A stretch of DNA of 64,000 nt, from the NCBI RefSeq assembly GCF_009800925.1, contig NZ_WOYF01000002.1:124001-188000 (forward strand). Direction: 5' to 3'. The number at the start of each line of letters is the position of its first letter. Position 1 is the stretch's first letter. Positions 20,362 through 32,455 of the stretch are shown one piece after another. The notes under the pieces are model-generated. The model was not told where the DNA came from, did not search any database, and saw only the letters and a list, made by a program, of their open reading frames with translations. The stretch comes from Budvicia diplopodorum. GTDB taxonomy: Bacteria; Pseudomonadota; Gammaproteobacteria; Enterobacterales; Enterobacteriaceae. The translations under genes and the position numbers were made by a program.

Positions 20362-21618
20362 TTAAAATTCTTTACGTAACCAGCCGCTCAATCGTTTAAC
20401 CCAGCTACGCACAGATGTTCTTTTTTCTACTTCAGACTCCCCCCGGAGGTGGGACTCTTTACCGTAGTGCAACAGACCTACTGCCGTTGAGTAGTAAGGC
20501 TCCTGCGCATAATCCGTTAGTCCAGTAATATTCAAAGGCCGGCCTATACGTACCTGCGTGTGGAATACCCGTTCAGCACATTCAGCCAGACCATCGATTT
20601 GAGCCGCCCCACCGGTTAAAACCACCCCGGCAGCTAAATGGTGTTTCACACCCTGCTGACGTAACTGTTCCTGAACTTGTAAAATCTCGTCATTTACTAA
20701 ATTTAATAATTCGGTATATCGTGGCTCAATAACGTCAGCTAACGTTTGTCGCTGTAAACTACGCGGTGGTCTGCCACCTACGCTAGGTACCTCAACATTT
20801 TCATCTTTACTGACAATTGAACCCAGCGCACAACCGTGTCTCACTTTTATCGCTTCTGCATCTGTCGGAGGTGTACCGAAAGCGTATGCGATATCGCTGG
20901 TTACAACATTGCCAGCGTAAGGAATTACCTTAGTATGACGCAGTGCGCCTCCGGTATAAATAGCAATATCCATTGTACCGCCACCAATATCGATTACACA
21001 CACGCCTAGCTCACGTTCATCCTCGGTTAAAACAGCATAACTCGCGGCCAGACCAGCAAAAATTAGCTGATCAACCTTTAAACCGCAGCGTTCAACCGCT
21101 TTAACAATATTTTTAGCCATATCGTTATGACACGTAATTAAATGAACTTTTGCCTGCATCCGAACGCCCGACAGCCCAACCGGATTCTTGATACCTTCCT
21201 GATAGTCAATAGCGTATTCCTGAGGAATAACGTGCAAAATCCGGTGTTCGTCACGGACCCTTACGGATTTCGCCGTATGTACAACGCTTTCAACGTCTTC
21301 TAGCGTCACTTCTTCTTCTGAAATCGGCACCATACCAATTTCATTCTGGCAGCTGATATGCTTACCAGAAAGCGCCAAATAAACGGATGCAATTTGACAA
21401 TCGGCCATCAGTTCAGCCTGATCGATAGCGCGCTGGACTGATTTAACCACTGACTCTAAATCGTTAACGCCCCCCTTATCCATACCGCGGGAAGGGCAGC
21501 TACCAACGCCAATAATATTCACCATACCGTCAGGCAATACTTCACCAACCAGCGCGGCAACTTTTGCCGTACCAATTTCGAGTCCAACTACCAGCTTTCT
21601 GTCTGTTGACTTGATCAT
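20362..21618 (-). CDS. ftsA: Cell division actin homologue FtsA
   Basis: FtsA is an actin-family ATPase that tethers FtsZ to the membrane and recruits later divisome proteins. Nucleotide-binding motifs GLEIGTAKV (N-terminal) and VCVIDIGGGTMDIA (phosphate 2) are present. The C-terminal amphipathic targeting helix reads WVKRLSGWLRKEF. It has 418 residues against 420 in E. coli. The start lies two bases past the ftsQ stop. Confidence 0.98.
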   Translation of the reverse strand: MIKSTDRKLVVGLEIGTAKVAALVGEVLPDGMVNIIGVGSCPSRGMDKGGVNDLESVVKSVQRAIDQAELMADCQIASVYLALSGKHISCQNEIGMVPISEEEVTLEDVESVVHTAKSVRVRDEHRILHVIPQEYAIDYQEGIKNPVGLSGVRMQAKVHLITCHNDMAKNIVKAVERCGLKVDQLIFAGLAASYAVLTEDERELGVCVIDIGGGTMDIAIYTGGALRHTKVIPYAGNVVTSDIAYAFGTPPTDAEAIKVRHGCALGSIVSKDENVEVPSVGGRPPRSLQRQTLADVIEPRYTELLNLVNDEILQVQEQLRQQGVKHHLAAGVVLTGGAAQIDGLAECAERVFHTQVRIGRPLNITGLTDYAQEPYYSTAVGLLHYGKESHLRGESEVEKRTSVRSWVKRLSGWLRKEF

Positions 21619-21620
21619 TA

Positions 21621-22466
21621 TTAATTTGCCTGACTTTGTGGTTTAGCCTGATCGGGCAACGCGGCCTGACCATGCCCTTCTGGTTCAATAAATGCGGGAG
21701 CCCAACTCACTGCTGCACCGGTGTCATAACGCATATCAATAGAATGAATACGTTTATCTGCCGGAACCTGCTGTTGTAACACCGGGTAGAGTGAAATAAA
21801 TCGGTCCAACCGTTTCACTCTATTCTCTCGCCCTAACTCAATACGAACGTCATTATCTAACACTAATTGCCACGCTCGCCTTTCACTCATGGTAACGGTC
21901 TTCAATTTTAACTTCGCCGCCGCCAACGCTTGGCTCATGGAGTTAAATCCTTCCAGCACCTCTTTTTCGCCCCCTTCAGGGCCATAAAGCAGAGGAAGCG
22001 TTTTATCGCTGACTCTTTCGGCCGGAACGCTAAAGGCGTTTCCATCTTTATCCATCAACTGTAAGTCGTTCCAGCGCACATAGGGCACATACTCAACAAT
22101 GTGGATCTTCAACTCATTTGGCCACTGTTTACGTACGCTGGCCTGCTTAATCCATGTCAAATGAAGAATCTGCTGCTGTAAAACGTCTACATCCTGCGTC
22201 ATAAAGGTCCCCGGCGGGCCCGATGACAAGACGGCCTGACGAATATCATCATTGGTCGTAATGTGTCGTTCTCCGGTTACCACCAAGCGGGAAAGCGGTA
22301 ATCGTTGCGCATCGTTCATCCAGTTAACAACCGCCCAGCATCCCCAGACGATGGTACCAAGCACCATCACCAGAAAAATGATGCCAACCAGCTGCGTAGC
22401 ATTATTACGACCAGAGCTTCTTCTCTCATTTTCTTCACGAACGTTTCGTCTTGCCGCTTGGGACAT
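21621..22466 (-). CDS. ftsQ: Cell division protein FtsQ
   Basis: FtsQ is a bitopic inner-membrane divisome protein that binds FtsB/FtsL. A basic cytoplasmic N-terminus is followed by a membrane helix near residues 26-47. A POTRA domain begins at [12 protein letters not shown] and the beta domain follows. It has 281 residues against 276 in E. coli. It lies between ddlB and ftsA with spacings of one or two bases. Confidence 0.96.
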   Translation of the reverse strand: MSQAARRNVREENERRSSGRNNATQLVGIIFLVMVLGTIVWGCWAVVNWMNDAQRLPLSRLVVTGERHITTNDDIRQAVLSSGPPGTFMTQDVDVLQQQILHLTWIKQASVRKQWPNELKIHIVEYVPYVRWNDLQLMDKDGNAFSVPAERVSDKTLPLLYGPEGGEKEVLEGFNSMSQALAAAKLKLKTVTMSERRAWQLVLDNDVRIELGRENRVKRLDRFISLYPVLQQQVPADKRIHSIDMRYDTGAAVSWAPAFIEPEGHGQAALPDQAKPQSQAN

Positions 22467-22467
22467 A

Positions 22468-23379
22468 TTAATCAGCCAATGCCAGAATCTTTACGACCAA
22501 CTGCGAAAAGCTTAATCCGGAATGACGAGCCGCCATCGGAACTAAGCTATGCGTGGTCATACCCGGAGCGGTATTCACTTCCAGCAGATACAGCTGGTTA
22601 TCGCTGTCCATCATGACGTCTACGCGACCCCAGCCCTGACAGCCAACGGCTTTATATGCGGCTAACGCTAGCGTTCTGATCTGCGTTTCTTGCTCATCAC
22701 TCAGGCCGCTTGGACAGAAATATTCAGTTTCATCCGATAAATATTTGGCCTGATAATCATAAAACACGCCAGCAGGCTGAATACGGATTGACGGTAAAAC
22801 TTCGTCGCCCAAGATCGCTACGGTAAACTCTGGGCCGCTCAACCATTTTTCAACCAGCACGCTGGTATCATGCTTAAAAGCTTCCTGTAGCGCCGGTAAC
22901 AGCTCTTCAGCGCTATTCACTTTACTCATACCAACGCTGGAGCCTTCGTTGCTTGGCTTAACAATCAAAGGCAGCCCTAAGCGTTGGATAATATCCGCAG
23001 CGTCAACCTGAGCTAACCGATCTTTGCTTAAGGCCACATAAGGCGATACCGGTAAGCCAGAGCCCTGCCACAATAGTTTAGTTCTTAGCTTATCCATGGT
23101 TAATGCCGAAGCCATTACGCCACTGCCGGTATAAGGTAAATCAAGGAATTCAAGTACACCCTGAAGCGTACCGTCTTCACCGCCACGACCGTGCAGGGCG
23201 ATGAATACTTTATTGTATCCGTCAGCTTTCAACTGGGTAATAGCATAGCTCTTCGGATCGATGGGATAGGCATCAATACCGGCTTCACGTAAACCCGCTA
23301 AAACAGCCGCACCAGAGTTAAGTGATACGTCACGCTCTGCCGATGTACCGCCAAGGAGTACCGCTACTTTATCAGCCAT
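22468..23379 (-). CDS. ddlB: D-alanine--D-alanine ligase DdlB
   Basis: This ATP-grasp enzyme joins two D-alanines for the end of the peptidoglycan stem peptide. The start [20 protein letters not shown] is diagnostic. [14 protein letters not shown] binds ATP and [11 protein letters not shown] coordinates magnesium. The ATG at 23379 gives 303 residues (E. coli 306); four extra codons upstream are not needed. It overlaps the murC 3' end by eight bases. Confidence 0.96.
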   Translation of the reverse strand: MADKVAVLLGGTSAERDVSLNSGAAVLAGLREAGIDAYPIDPKSYAITQLKADGYNKVFIALHGRGGEDGTLQGVLEFLDLPYTGSGVMASALTMDKLRTKLLWQGSGLPVSPYVALSKDRLAQVDAADIIQRLGLPLIVKPSNEGSSVGMSKVNSAEELLPALQEAFKHDTSVLVEKWLSGPEFTVAILGDEVLPSIRIQPAGVFYDYQAKYLSDETEYFCPSGLSDEQETQIRTLALAAYKAVGCQGWGRVDVMMDSDNQLYLLEVNTAPGMTTHSLVPMAARHSGLSFSQLVVKILALAD

Positions 23380-24862
23380 GATTTCCCTCATTTGAATTTA
23401 TTATTTGTTTAGTTGTTGCGCCTAACTGCAGGTCGGCCAGACGGCGGGCAACCCGGCCAATATTACCGGCACCCTGAGTCAGAACCAGATCGCCGCCTTT
23501 AAGTACCTGCTGTAACATCTCAGGCAATAGCTCGACGTCAGGAACAAAAATCGGATCTATTTTTCCTCTGCCACGAATAGTACGGCAAAGTGAACGACTG
23601 TCGGCTCCCGGAATGAGTGGCTCGCCGGCCGAATAGACATCGAGCATAAACAGTACATCGACCTGAGACAGTATATGAGCAAAGTCATCATATAAGTCAC
23701 GGGTCCGGGAATAGCGGTGAGGCTGGAAAATCATCACCAACCGGCGTTCTTTCCATCCGGCTCTTGCCGCTTTAATCGTCACGTCGACTTCACTAGGGTG
23801 ATGACCATAATCATCAACCAGCATAATATCGCCGCCCTCTTCCCACTCAAAGTTACCTAAGAAGTCAAAACGGCGACCGGTTCCCTGAAATTTAGCCAAT
23901 GCCTGAACGATCGACTCATCATCAATACCCTCTTCGGTTGCTGTAGCAACTGCCGCAGCGGCATTTAGAGCATTATGTCGACCCGGCGCATTGAGCATAA
24001 CCAGCAGATCGGCTTTGCCCTGACGGCATAGGGTAAAGTGCCCCTGAGCGCGATTCTGTTCATAATCTTTAATGCGTACGTCAGCGTCATCGCTGAAACC
24101 GTAAGTAATTATTTGGCGACCAACCCGTGGGATTAACTCTCTCACCACCGGATCGTCAATACACATCACCGCACGACCGTAAAACGGCAGGTTATGCAGG
24201 AAGTTAATAAACGTCTGCTTCAGGTTCTCAAAATCGCCCTGATAGGTTTCCATATGGTCAGGTTCGATGTTAGTAACAATGGCCACCATCGGCTGTAAGT
24301 GCAGGAATGACGCGTCGCTCTCATCGGCTTCGGCAATCAAATAGCGACTGCAACCCAAAGCCGCATGCGTTCCGGCAGCTTTAACTAATCCACCGTTAAC
24401 AAACGTTGGATCTAACCCGGCCTCGGCGTATATTCCGGTGACCAAAGCGGTAGTGGTCGTTTTACCGTGAGTACCGGCAATCGCAATACCGTGACGAAAA
24501 CGCATTAGCTCGGCTAACATTTCGGCCCGGCGAATCACGGGAATACGCGCTTCGCGGGCGGCAACCACTTCAGCGTTATCCTCAGGAATTGCCGTTGAAA
24601 CCACAACTACGCTGGCACCCTGAACGTTTTCGGGGCGATGGTTGAAATAAATTTCAGCCCCGAGGTCGCTTAACTGTTGCGTGACAGCATTCGGTGCCAG
24701 ATCGGAGCCACTGATTTGATATCCTTCGTTAGCGAGTACTTCCGCAATTCCCCCCATACCCGCTCCGCCGATACCGACAAAGTGAATGTGGCGAACCTTG
24801 CGCATCTCCGGCACCATGGTGCGGAGTTTGGCTAACTGCAGCGTATTTACATGCTTATTCAC
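23372..24862 (-). CDS. murC: UDP-N-acetylmuramate--L-alanine ligase MurC
   Basis: MurC adds the first amino acid, L-alanine, to UDP-MurNAc. [12 protein letters not shown] forms the N-terminal nucleotide-sugar domain, [11 protein letters not shown] is the ATP loop near residue 125, and the C-terminal ligase domain contains [10 protein letters not shown]. It has 496 residues against 491 in E. coli. It follows murG after 59 bases and overlaps ddlB. Confidence 0.97.
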   Translation of the reverse strand: MNKHVNTLQLAKLRTMVPEMRKVRHIHFVGIGGAGMGGIAEVLANEGYQISGSDLAPNAVTQQLSDLGAEIYFNHRPENVQGASVVVVSTAIPEDNAEVVAAREARIPVIRRAEMLAELMRFRHGIAIAGTHGKTTTTALVTGIYAEAGLDPTFVNGGLVKAAGTHAALGCSRYLIAEADESDASFLHLQPMVAIVTNIEPDHMETYQGDFENLKQTFINFLHNLPFYGRAVMCIDDPVVRELIPRVGRQIITYGFSDDADVRIKDYEQNRAQGHFTLCRQGKADLLVMLNAPGRHNALNAAAAVATATEEGIDDESIVQALAKFQGTGRRFDFLGNFEWEEGGDIMLVDDYGHHPSEVDVTIKAARAGWKERRLVMIFQPHRYSRTRDLYDDFAHILSQVDVLFMLDVYSAGEPLIPGADSRSLCRTIRGRGKIDPIFVPDVELLPEMLQQVLKGGDLVLTQGAGNIGRVARRLADLQLGATTKQIINSNEGNHG

Positions 24863-24921
24863 GGTTTTCTATTTACTCTTCTTCATATAGGGCCACTAAC
24901 GGCCTGCAACATTGCGACCGG

Positions 24922-25980
24922 TTATAATGCGACGCTTTTCACGACGGCTGACACTCTTTCAGTCGCATCGGGAATCGCAATAGCTCTGGCTTCTATTGCC
25001 ATGGCTAATAAACCGGAACGGTTCAATTTTTCTAACTCCCGAGTCAACGTCTCAACGTTAAAATCAGGTTGTTCAATAATCTTGGCTGCTCCGGCTTTTT
25101 CCAGCGGAAGCGCATTCCAGTACTGCTGACGATCTTTGTGCATAAAAGGAACAAAAATAGCCGGTAAACCCGCCGCTGCAATTTCACTGACCGTCAGCGC
25201 ACCAGAACGGCAAACCACGATATCGGCCCATGCGTAAGCTGAAGCCATATCGTCAATAAATTCGGTAATATTATGGCCGGTTAAGCCGCGCTGCTGATAG
25301 TCCTGCTGTACGCTTTCTAACGCACCTTTACCGACCTGATGCCAGACGGCGACTTTGTCCCCTAACCGCTCTACGGCCTGAGGCACTGTCTGATTTAAAA
25401 TTCTTGCACCCTGACTGCCACCGATCACTAAAACCCGGATTGGCCCGGTACGCTCAGCTAAACGAACTTCTGGCAACGGTAAGGCTAAAACGTCGGTACG
25501 CACCGGATTGCCCACCACGTCGGCGTGAGGGAATGCGCCGGGAAATGCCTGAAGCACGCGCTTGGCAATTTTAGACAACCAACGGTTAGTCAGCCCCGCA
25601 ATGCCGTTTTGCTCGTGCAATACCACCGGAATACCGCATAACCACGCGGCTAAACCGCCCGGACCTGAAACGTAACCGCCCATGCCCAGTACCACATCCG
25701 GCTTATAGTTACGCATAATCGCTTTTGCCTGACGCACTGCACGAAAAATGCGGAACGGAGCGCCCAGCAACGTTTTAATGCCTTTGCCACGCAGGCCTGA
25801 AATAGTAATAAAATCGATTTCAATACCGTGTTTCGGTACTAAATCGGCTTCCATCCGATCGGAAGTTCCCAGCCAGCGAACTTCCCAGCCTTGCGCCATC
25901 AGGTCATGGGCAACGGCTAACCCCGGGAAAACGTGCCCACCGGTTCCACCCGCCATCACCATTAAACGCTTTTGCTTCAT
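24922..25980 (-). CDS. murG: Lipid II synthase MurG
   Basis: MurG is the peripheral membrane glycosyltransferase that adds GlcNAc to lipid I to make lipid II. The N-terminal [14 protein letters not shown] loop and the [10 protein letters not shown] loop between the two Rossmann domains are visible. It has 352 residues against 355 in E. coli. Its start overlaps the ftsW stop by four bases. Confidence 0.97.
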   Translation of the reverse strand: MKQKRLMVMAGGTGGHVFPGLAVAHDLMAQGWEVRWLGTSDRMEADLVPKHGIEIDFITISGLRGKGIKTLLGAPFRIFRAVRQAKAIMRNYKPDVVLGMGGYVSGPGGLAAWLCGIPVVLHEQNGIAGLTNRWLSKIAKRVLQAFPGAFPHADVVGNPVRTDVLALPLPEVRLAERTGPIRVLVIGGSQGARILNQTVPQAVERLGDKVAVWHQVGKGALESVQQDYQQRGLTGHNITEFIDDMASAYAWADIVVCRSGALTVSEIAAAGLPAIFVPFMHKDRQQYWNALPLEKAGAAKIIEQPDFNVETLTRELEKLNRSGLLAMAIEARAIAIPDATERVSAVVKSVAL

Positions 25981-27188
25981 CGGGTACCTCGTCCATGCGC
26001 CTGGCAGTTAGCCAACCGTGTTTCATAATCAATACGTAGTAACAACACAATTGCCGTCGACATAATCAGCAAACTCGAACCACCGTAGCTGATCAACGGC
26101 AAGGTTAATCCTTTGGTTGGCAGAATACCCGCCGCAGCGCCAACGTTAACTAAGGTTTGGAAACTAAACCAGATTCCAATCTCACAGGCCAAAAACCCAG
26201 AGAACCGTTGGCCCGCTTCTAAAGCACGGCGACCAACCTGCATTGCTCTAAAAGCGACGAAGAATACCATTAAGAGCACTAAAACCACACCCAAATAGCC
26301 TAATTCTTCACCGATAATGGCAAAAATAAAGTCAGTATGGGCTTCAGGGAGGTATTCAAGCTTCTGAACCGAGTTACCCAAACCCTGACCGAAAAACTCA
26401 CCGCGGCCAAAGGCCATTAAAGACTGAGTCAACTGATAGCCCGCACCAAACGGATCGGCCCAAGGGTCCAAAAACGACACCACCCGGCGTAAGCGATATT
26501 CTTCAGTAAGAATCAGCAATACCACCGCAACGATACCGGAACCGATAATCGCTAAAAATTGCCACAGTTTGGCACCGGCTAAAAACAGCACGCCTAGCGT
26601 GGTCACAAACAGTACCACCACGCTGCCTAAGTCAGGCTGAGCCAGCAACAATACCGCTAAAATAACCATAACGCCCATCGGCTTACAGAAACCCCAGAAG
26701 TTATGGCGAACTTCATCAACTTTACGCACCAAATAGCTGGCCAGATACAAAAACAGCGCCAGTTTAGACGCTTCTGCTGGCTGAATATTGATAGGACCCA
26801 ACGATATCCAACGGGATGCACCGTTAACGGAGCTGCCCAGCCCCGGAACCAAAACAACCAACAGCATAATAATCGCAGCAATCAGAATCACCGGGCTATA
26901 GCGCTGCCACATTTCCATTGAGAAACGCAGGGTGACTAACGAGGCTCCAAAGGCTAAAGCCATATAAATAGCATCGCGCTTAGCAAAGAAAAACGGGTCG
27001 CTAGTATAACGCTGTGCAACCGGCATTGACGCCGATGTCACCATAATAAAACCAACCAGCGCCAGCCCCAGAGAGAGCCATAGCAACGTACGGTCGTACA
27101 TCACATCACAGTCAGCTTCGGTACCCGTGCGGTTCCCTACAATCCACTGGCTAAGGGACTGGAAGGGTTTTAAAGTTAAAACGTTCAT
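25977..27188 (-). CDS. ftsW: Septal peptidoglycan glycosyltransferase FtsW (SEDS family)
   Basis: This polytopic SEDS protein polymerises septal peptidoglycan with FtsI. About ten hydrophobic segments are visible, with the SEDS signatures [20 protein letters not shown] and [11 protein letters not shown] near the C-terminus. It has 403 residues against 414 in E. coli. Its ATG overlaps the murD stop by one base (TAATG). Confidence 0.96.
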   Translation of the reverse strand: MNVLTLKPFQSLSQWIVGNRTGTEADCDVMYDRTLLWLSLGLALVGFIMVTSASMPVAQRYTSDPFFFAKRDAIYMALAFGASLVTLRFSMEMWQRYSPVILIAAIIMLLVVLVPGLGSSVNGASRWISLGPINIQPAEASKLALFLYLASYLVRKVDEVRHNFWGFCKPMGVMVILAVLLLAQPDLGSVVVLFVTTLGVLFLAGAKLWQFLAIIGSGIVAVVLLILTEEYRLRRVVSFLDPWADPFGAGYQLTQSLMAFGRGEFFGQGLGNSVQKLEYLPEAHTDFIFAIIGEELGYLGVVLVLLMVFFVAFRAMQVGRRALEAGQRFSGFLACEIGIWFSFQTLVNVGAAAGILPTKGLTLPLISYGGSSLLIMSTAIVLLLRIDYETRLANCQAHGRGTR

Positions 27189-28504
27189 TAACCAAGTTCC
27201 TGAGCGAGTCGGGCAAAATCATCACCGCGCTGCTCGTAATTTTTAAACTGATCTAAACTGGCGCAGGCCGGAGAGAGCAAAACCATATCTCCGGGCTGAA
27301 TGCGTTGGGAAATCTGTTCCATCGCCTGAGCCATGGTTTCCATCATTTCGGCTACGTCTGGACGTAAATCAAACAGCGCTTGTTTATCCCGGCCAAAACA
27401 GTAGAGGCGTATTTTATCCCCTTGCAAATAGGCGGATAGCGGAGAGAAATCGGCAGCCTTACCGTCACCGCCCAACAGCAAATGTAAAACGCCCTCAACC
27501 TGAAGACCGTTTAAAGCCGCTTCAGTACTGCCTACGTTGGTTGCTTTAGAATCATTGATCCAACGAACCCCGTTATTTTCCCAAACCAGCTGAAACCGGT
27601 GCTCTAAACCGGTAAATTCAGTCAAGGCTTTCAGGCTGGAAGCTCTAGGAAGCGCTACGGCATCGGCCAAAGCCAACGCGGCTAAGCCGTTTAAATAGTT
27701 ATGTTGACCGACGACTTTAATTTCAGCCGAATTCAGGACTTTCTCACCCCGAACCCGCAGCCAGGTTTCACCCGGCTGGTGGCTAAGGTGATAGTCACCG
27801 ACGTCAATACCAAAGCTAATACAGCGGCCGTCGGCACCCGATAACGGCATGGTCTGCGCATCATCCGCATTAACAACACAAACTTTAGCGTTTTCATAAA
27901 TGCGTAGCTTGGCGTCACGGTACTGGTTCATTCCCAAAGGATAGCGATCCATATGATCTTCGCTAACGTTAAGAATTGTGGCAGCTGCCGCCTTTAAGCT
28001 AGAAGTAGTCTCAAGCTGGAAGCTAGATAGTTCCATGACGTACAGCTGGCATTCAGGATCGAGCAACGTCAGAGAGGGCTGACCCAAATTGCCCCCAACG
28101 GCCACATTCCAGCCAGCGGCTTTAGCCATCTCGCCAACCAGCGTAGTCACCGTACTCTTGCCGTTAGAACCGGTAATCGCCACGATGGGTGCCCGAGCTT
28201 CGCGACAAAAAAGTTCAATATCGCCAACGATCTCAATACCGGCATCGGCCGCTTTTTGCAGCAGCGGCGTAGCCAAGGCAACGCCGGGGCTGATAACCAA
28301 CAGGTCGGCAGACATAATCCAGTCGCTATTCAGGCTACCGGTATGATGTTCTACGCCATCGGGTAAGCTATCTAAACCGGGCGGCGACACGCGGGTATCA
28401 ATAACCCTCGGCATCGCATTTCGGGCAATAAAGTAATCGACACAGGATAACCCCGTGGAACCTAATCCAATGATAACAACCTGTTTATCCTGATAGTCGA
28501 TCAT
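27188..28504 (-). CDS. murD: UDP-N-acetylmuramoylalanine--D-glutamate ligase MurD
   Basis: MurD adds D-glutamate to UDP-MurNAc-L-Ala. Its 438 residues equal E. coli MurD in length. The ATP loop is [11 protein letters not shown] near residue 110, and conserved [10 protein letters not shown] and [10 protein letters not shown] stretches follow. It is packed between mraY and ftsW. Confidence 0.97.
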   Translation of the reverse strand: MIDYQDKQVVIIGLGSTGLSCVDYFIARNAMPRVIDTRVSPPGLDSLPDGVEHHTGSLNSDWIMSADLLVISPGVALATPLLQKAADAGIEIVGDIELFCREARAPIVAITGSNGKSTVTTLVGEMAKAAGWNVAVGGNLGQPSLTLLDPECQLYVMELSSFQLETTSSLKAAAATILNVSEDHMDRYPLGMNQYRDAKLRIYENAKVCVVNADDAQTMPLSGADGRCISFGIDVGDYHLSHQPGETWLRVRGEKVLNSAEIKVVGQHNYLNGLAALALADAVALPRASSLKALTEFTGLEHRFQLVWENNGVRWINDSKATNVGSTEAALNGLQVEGVLHLLLGGDGKAADFSPLSAYLQGDKIRLYCFGRDKQALFDLRPDVAEMMETMAQAMEQISQRIQPGDMVLLSPACASLDQFKNYEQRGDDFARLAQELG

Positions 28505-28506
28505 AA

Positions 28507-29589
28507 TTAACGCACCTTCAGCGTGGCTAAGCCAATCAATACGAGCATTAATGAAATAATCCAGAAGCGCACGATAACGCGCGGCTCCGGCCAGCCTTTG
28601 AGTTCATAGTGATGGTGAATCGGCGCCATGCGGAAAATGCGCTGGCCCCGAAGCTTAAACGAACCTACCTGTAGAATGACCGACAGCGTTTCAACCACAA
28701 ACACACCGCCCATAATCACCAATAAGAACTCCTGACGCAGCAGGACGGCAATCACGCCTAGAGTACCGCCCAGCGCTAAAGAGCCGACATCGCCCATAAA
28801 TACCTGAGCCGGATAGGTGTTAAACCAAAGGAAACCGAGGCCCGCACCGACGATAGCCGTACAGAAAATCACTAATTCACCCGCATGACGAATGTAGGGA
28901 ATATGCAGATAAGTGGCGAAGTTAACGTTACCCGTCGCCCATGCAACCAGAGCAAAACCGGCAGCAACAAATACCGTAGGCATAATGGCTAAACCATCCA
29001 GACCATCGGTGAGGTTAACCGCGTTACTGGTGCCAACAATAACAAAGTAAGTCAGCAGAATATAAAGGATGCCAAGTTGAGGCATCACGTCTTTAAAGAA
29101 CGGAACCACTAACTGAGTTGCCGGGGTATCTTTACCTACCGCATACATAGTGAAAGCAACCGCCAGTGCAATCACCGACTGCCAGAAGTACTTCCAGCGG
29201 GCAATCAAGCCCTTAGTATCTTTACGTACGACTTTACGATAGTCATCAATAAAGCCAACGATGCCATAGCCAATTAAAACAAACAGAGAACACCAGATAT
29301 AAGGGTTTTCCAGATTGGCCCATAGCAATACCGTAATGGTAATAGAAGCAAGAATCATCAGGCCGCCCATGGTCGGCGTTCCGCGTTTGCTAAAGTGAGA
29401 TTCAGGACCATCATTACGTACAACCTGCCCGATCTGTAAACGCTGTAAATAAGCGATCAGACGAGGCCCCATCCATAATGAAAGAACTAATGCAGTCAAC
29501 AGGCTAAGAACGGCGCGAAACGTCAAATATGAAAAGACGTTAAAGCCAGAATAAAATGAGACTAGGTGTTCCGCCAGCCATGTTAACAT
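28507..29589 (-). CDS. mraY: Phospho-MurNAc-pentapeptide transferase MraY
   Basis: MraY is the integral-membrane enzyme that transfers phospho-MurNAc-pentapeptide to undecaprenyl phosphate to form lipid I. The active-site aspartates lie in GFIDDYRKV and [10 protein letters not shown], and the histidine cluster reads [11 protein letters not shown]. It has 360 residues, the same as E. coli. It overlaps murF by seven bases. Confidence 0.98.
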   Translation of the reverse strand: MLTWLAEHLVSFYSGFNVFSYLTFRAVLSLLTALVLSLWMGPRLIAYLQRLQIGQVVRNDGPESHFSKRGTPTMGGLMILASITITVLLWANLENPYIWCSLFVLIGYGIVGFIDDYRKVVRKDTKGLIARWKYFWQSVIALAVAFTMYAVGKDTPATQLVVPFFKDVMPQLGILYILLTYFVIVGTSNAVNLTDGLDGLAIMPTVFVAAGFALVAWATGNVNFATYLHIPYIRHAGELVIFCTAIVGAGLGFLWFNTYPAQVFMGDVGSLALGGTLGVIAVLLRQEFLLVIMGGVFVVETLSVILQVGSFKLRGQRIFRMAPIHHHYELKGWPEPRVIVRFWIISLMLVLIGLATLKVR

Positions 29590-30959
29590 TGTGTCATCTC
29601 CTGTACCCCGCGTACTACCTGCTCCATTGCGGCACTACGTGAACCTTTAATTAAAATTGTTATTACCGCATGTTCAGATAGCAATTCACTCAGGCGCTTG
29701 ATCAGCTCCGCTTTATGACTAAAATGTTCACCGTTTCCACTTGCAGTACTGATTACTTCACTCAAACAACCAACGCTTAGAACTTTATCAATGCCAGCCT
29801 GACGGGCGGCATCACCGACCTGACGGTGGCAGTCTTCAGCATCAGACCCTAACTCAGCCATATCACCAACGGCCATGACCCGATAGCCCGGCATCGAGGC
29901 TAAAACCTGAGCCGCAGCAATCATTGAGCCAACGTTGGCATTATAGGTATCATCCAGCAGCAGCTTATTGTCGCTTAGCTGGACCGGATATAAACGACCG
30001 GCAACGGCTTTCAGCTGAGACAGCCCAACTCGTACGTTTTCCAGCGTTGCGCCTACGGACATCGCCAGAGCGGCAGCAGCCAGTGCGTTCGAAATATTAT
30101 GTTTACCGGGCAACGGCAGCTCAACGGCCATTTTCCCAGCGGGAGAATGTAGCGTAAAACGGGTGACATGCTGCGCGACTGACACGTCAGAAGCATAGAA
30201 CTCAAGCTGTGGGTTATGTTCTGCTGAGAACCGCCATAGTTGCTTGTCGGCAAGCACCGACTGCCACCCGGCCAAATCATTGCTGTCTGCATTAACGATT
30301 GCCACACCGTGAGCCGGTAGCCCTTGAAAAATCTCACCCTTGGCTTTTGCCACGCCGGCTAGCGAACCAAAGCCTTCCAGATGGGCCGACGCTAAATTAT
30401 TAACCAACACCGTTTCTGGCTGGGTCAGCTCAGTGGTATAGGCAATTTCACCAACGTGATTAGCACCCAGCTCCACCACCGCAAACTGATGAGAGCGAGT
30501 CAGGCGTAATAGCGTTAAAGGCACGCCAATATCATTATTCAGATTGCCTGCGGTATACAGCACTTCACCGCATTGCTGCAAAATTGTTGCCGTCATCTCT
30601 TTCACGCTCGTCTTACCTGAGGAGCCGGTTAGAGCAACAACGCGCGCCGAAACCTGTTGTCTCACCCATGCGCCAATCAAACCCAACGCAATACGGGTAT
30701 CGGCAACAACAATCTGTGAAACGTCTAAAGGCAGGTGCTTACTCACTAACAAAATGCTGGCACCAAGATTAACCGCCTCAGCAGCAAAATCGTGGGCATC
30801 AAAGCGTTCGCCCTTCAACGCAACGAACAGACAACCGGCGGTAATTTTTCGGGTATCAGTGGTAACGTCGGTTACCTGAAGAGCGGTAATATCTGCCGTT
30901 GAAGCGATTAATTTACCATTTACGGCGGCGGTAAGCTGAGTCAGAGTAATCGGGATCAT
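29583..30959 (-). CDS. murF: UDP-MurNAc-tripeptide--D-Ala-D-Ala ligase MurF
   Basis: MurF adds the D-Ala-D-Ala dipeptide made by DdlB. The ATP loop is [11 protein letters not shown] near residue 112, and the C-terminal domain carries [11 protein letters not shown]. It has 458 residues against 452 in E. coli. It overlaps murE by four bases and mraY by seven. Confidence 0.97.
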   Translation of the reverse strand: MIPITLTQLTAAVNGKLIASTADITALQVTDVTTDTRKITAGCLFVALKGERFDAHDFAAEAVNLGASILLVSKHLPLDVSQIVVADTRIALGLIGAWVRQQVSARVVALTGSSGKTSVKEMTATILQQCGEVLYTAGNLNNDIGVPLTLLRLTRSHQFAVVELGANHVGEIAYTTELTQPETVLVNNLASAHLEGFGSLAGVAKAKGEIFQGLPAHGVAIVNADSNDLAGWQSVLADKQLWRFSAEHNPQLEFYASDVSVAQHVTRFTLHSPAGKMAVELPLPGKHNISNALAAAALAMSVGATLENVRVGLSQLKAVAGRLYPVQLSDNKLLLDDTYNANVGSMIAAAQVLASMPGYRVMAVGDMAELGSDAEDCHRQVGDAARQAGIDKVLSVGCLSEVISTASGNGEHFSHKAELIKRLSELLSEHAVITILIKGSRSAAMEQVVRGVQEMTQC

Positions 30960-32455
30960 GCTAATACTCCCGGTGCCAAACCTAATAAGTTAGCGACCGT
31001 CGTTCTGTCTGAATAGTCCAAACGGCGTTGACCAATCAATTGGTAGTCTTCATGACCTTTGCCCGCAATCAGCACCACATCATCGGCACCAGCCTGCATA
31101 ACCACATTGGTCACCGCTTCAGCACGGCCATGAATAGGGTGAGCCCGTGACGCATCAATAAATCCGGTTAAGATATCGGCCACGATCGCCTGAGGGTCTT
31201 CGCTACGAGGGTTATCATCAGTCACAATAACGCGATCGGCCAGTTGTTCAGCAATTCCGCCCATTAGCGGGCGCTTACCTCGGTCTCGATCGCCACCGCA
31301 GCCAAATACGCACCACAGTTGCCCCTTGCAGTGTAATCTTGCCGCTTCCAGCGCTTTTTCTAAAGCGTCCGGCGTATGGGCATAGTCAACCACTACAGTC
31401 GGGCGCCCCGGAGCAGTAAAGACTTCCATTCGGCCACACACTGGCTGTAGCTGAGAGGAGGATTCAACCAGTTCAACTAAATCAAAGCCTAACGCCAGCA
31501 TGGTGGTTAATGCGGCGAGCAAATTACTCACGTTAAACGCGCCCAGCAGACGGCTTTCTATTACGCCGCCGCCCCAGCTTGAATCGAACCTGATGGTTGC
31601 GCCGCCGTCATGATAGTCAACCTGAACGGCATTCAGCCAGCACCCGGCCCGGCCCTGCGGCAGCTTCCCTTCCATGCTAAACGCGATGGCCGACGGCATT
31701 TGACCAATACGGCGTAATCCAACCTCGTCGTCAACGTTAATAATCGCTTCGCCAACCTGGTGACGAGTAAACAAACGCCATTTTGCCGCTTCGTACTCTT
31801 CCATATTGCCATGATAATCAAGATGATCCCGGCTAAGGTTAGTAAATACTGCGGCAGTAAAAGAGAGCGCGGCAACGCGATCCTGAACCAGACCGTGAGA
31901 AGAAACTTCCATGGCGGTGAAGGTCGCGCCTTTGTTGGCTAAATCATGCAATTCATGCTGTACATCAACCGCTGAACCGGTGGTGTTCTCAACGGGAACA
32001 ATTTGATTTAACAGACCATTACCTACGGTTCCCATCACCGCACTGCGTTCGCCCAACAGCTGGGCCCACTGGGCAAGTAGCTGAGTGGTTGTCGTTTTAC
32101 CGTTGGTTCCGGTCACGCCAACTAAGCGCATTTGCTCTGACGGTTGGCCATAGAAGCGCCCGGCAATGGCTGACAGGTGAATATTCAATTGATCAATATA
32201 AATAATCGGCACGCCGTGAGACATCACAACGCTGCCGTTAGCCGCTTCGCCTTCAGCTTCCGCGATTACCGCAGCAACACCCTGCGCAATGGCCTGAGAA
32301 ATATAACGACGGCCATCCGTCTGGTGGCCTTTAATGGCAATAAACAGATCTCCGGCAGCGGCTACGCGACTGTCGAGCGTCATCTCTTTCAATTTGAGCT
32401 CGGGAACCTGAATATTCCACGGAGCAAGCAGATCGCGTAAGTTAGGATCGGTCAC
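30956..32455 (-). CDS. murE: UDP-MurNAc-dipeptide--meso-diaminopimelate ligase MurE
   Basis: MurE adds the third stem residue. The C-terminal DDNPRSEDP motif is the signature that selects meso-diaminopimelate rather than lysine, as expected for a Gram-negative. The ATP loop is [11 protein letters not shown] near residue 116. It has 499 residues against 495 in E. coli. It overlaps ftsI by 14 bases. Confidence 0.97.
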   Translation of the reverse strand: MTDPNLRDLLAPWNIQVPELKLKEMTLDSRVAAAGDLFIAIKGHQTDGRRYISQAIAQGVAAVIAEAEGEAANGSVVMSHGVPIIYIDQLNIHLSAIAGRFYGQPSEQMRLVGVTGTNGKTTTTQLLAQWAQLLGERSAVMGTVGNGLLNQIVPVENTTGSAVDVQHELHDLANKGATFTAMEVSSHGLVQDRVAALSFTAAVFTNLSRDHLDYHGNMEEYEAAKWRLFTRHQVGEAIINVDDEVGLRRIGQMPSAIAFSMEGKLPQGRAGCWLNAVQVDYHDGGATIRFDSSWGGGVIESRLLGAFNVSNLLAALTTMLALGFDLVELVESSSQLQPVCGRMEVFTAPGRPTVVVDYAHTPDALEKALEAARLHCKGQLWCVFGCGGDRDRGKRPLMGGIAEQLADRVIVTDDNPRSEDPQAIVADILTGFIDASRAHPIHGRAEAVTNVVMQAGADDVVLIAGKGHEDYQLIGQRRLDYSDRTTVANLLGLAPGVLA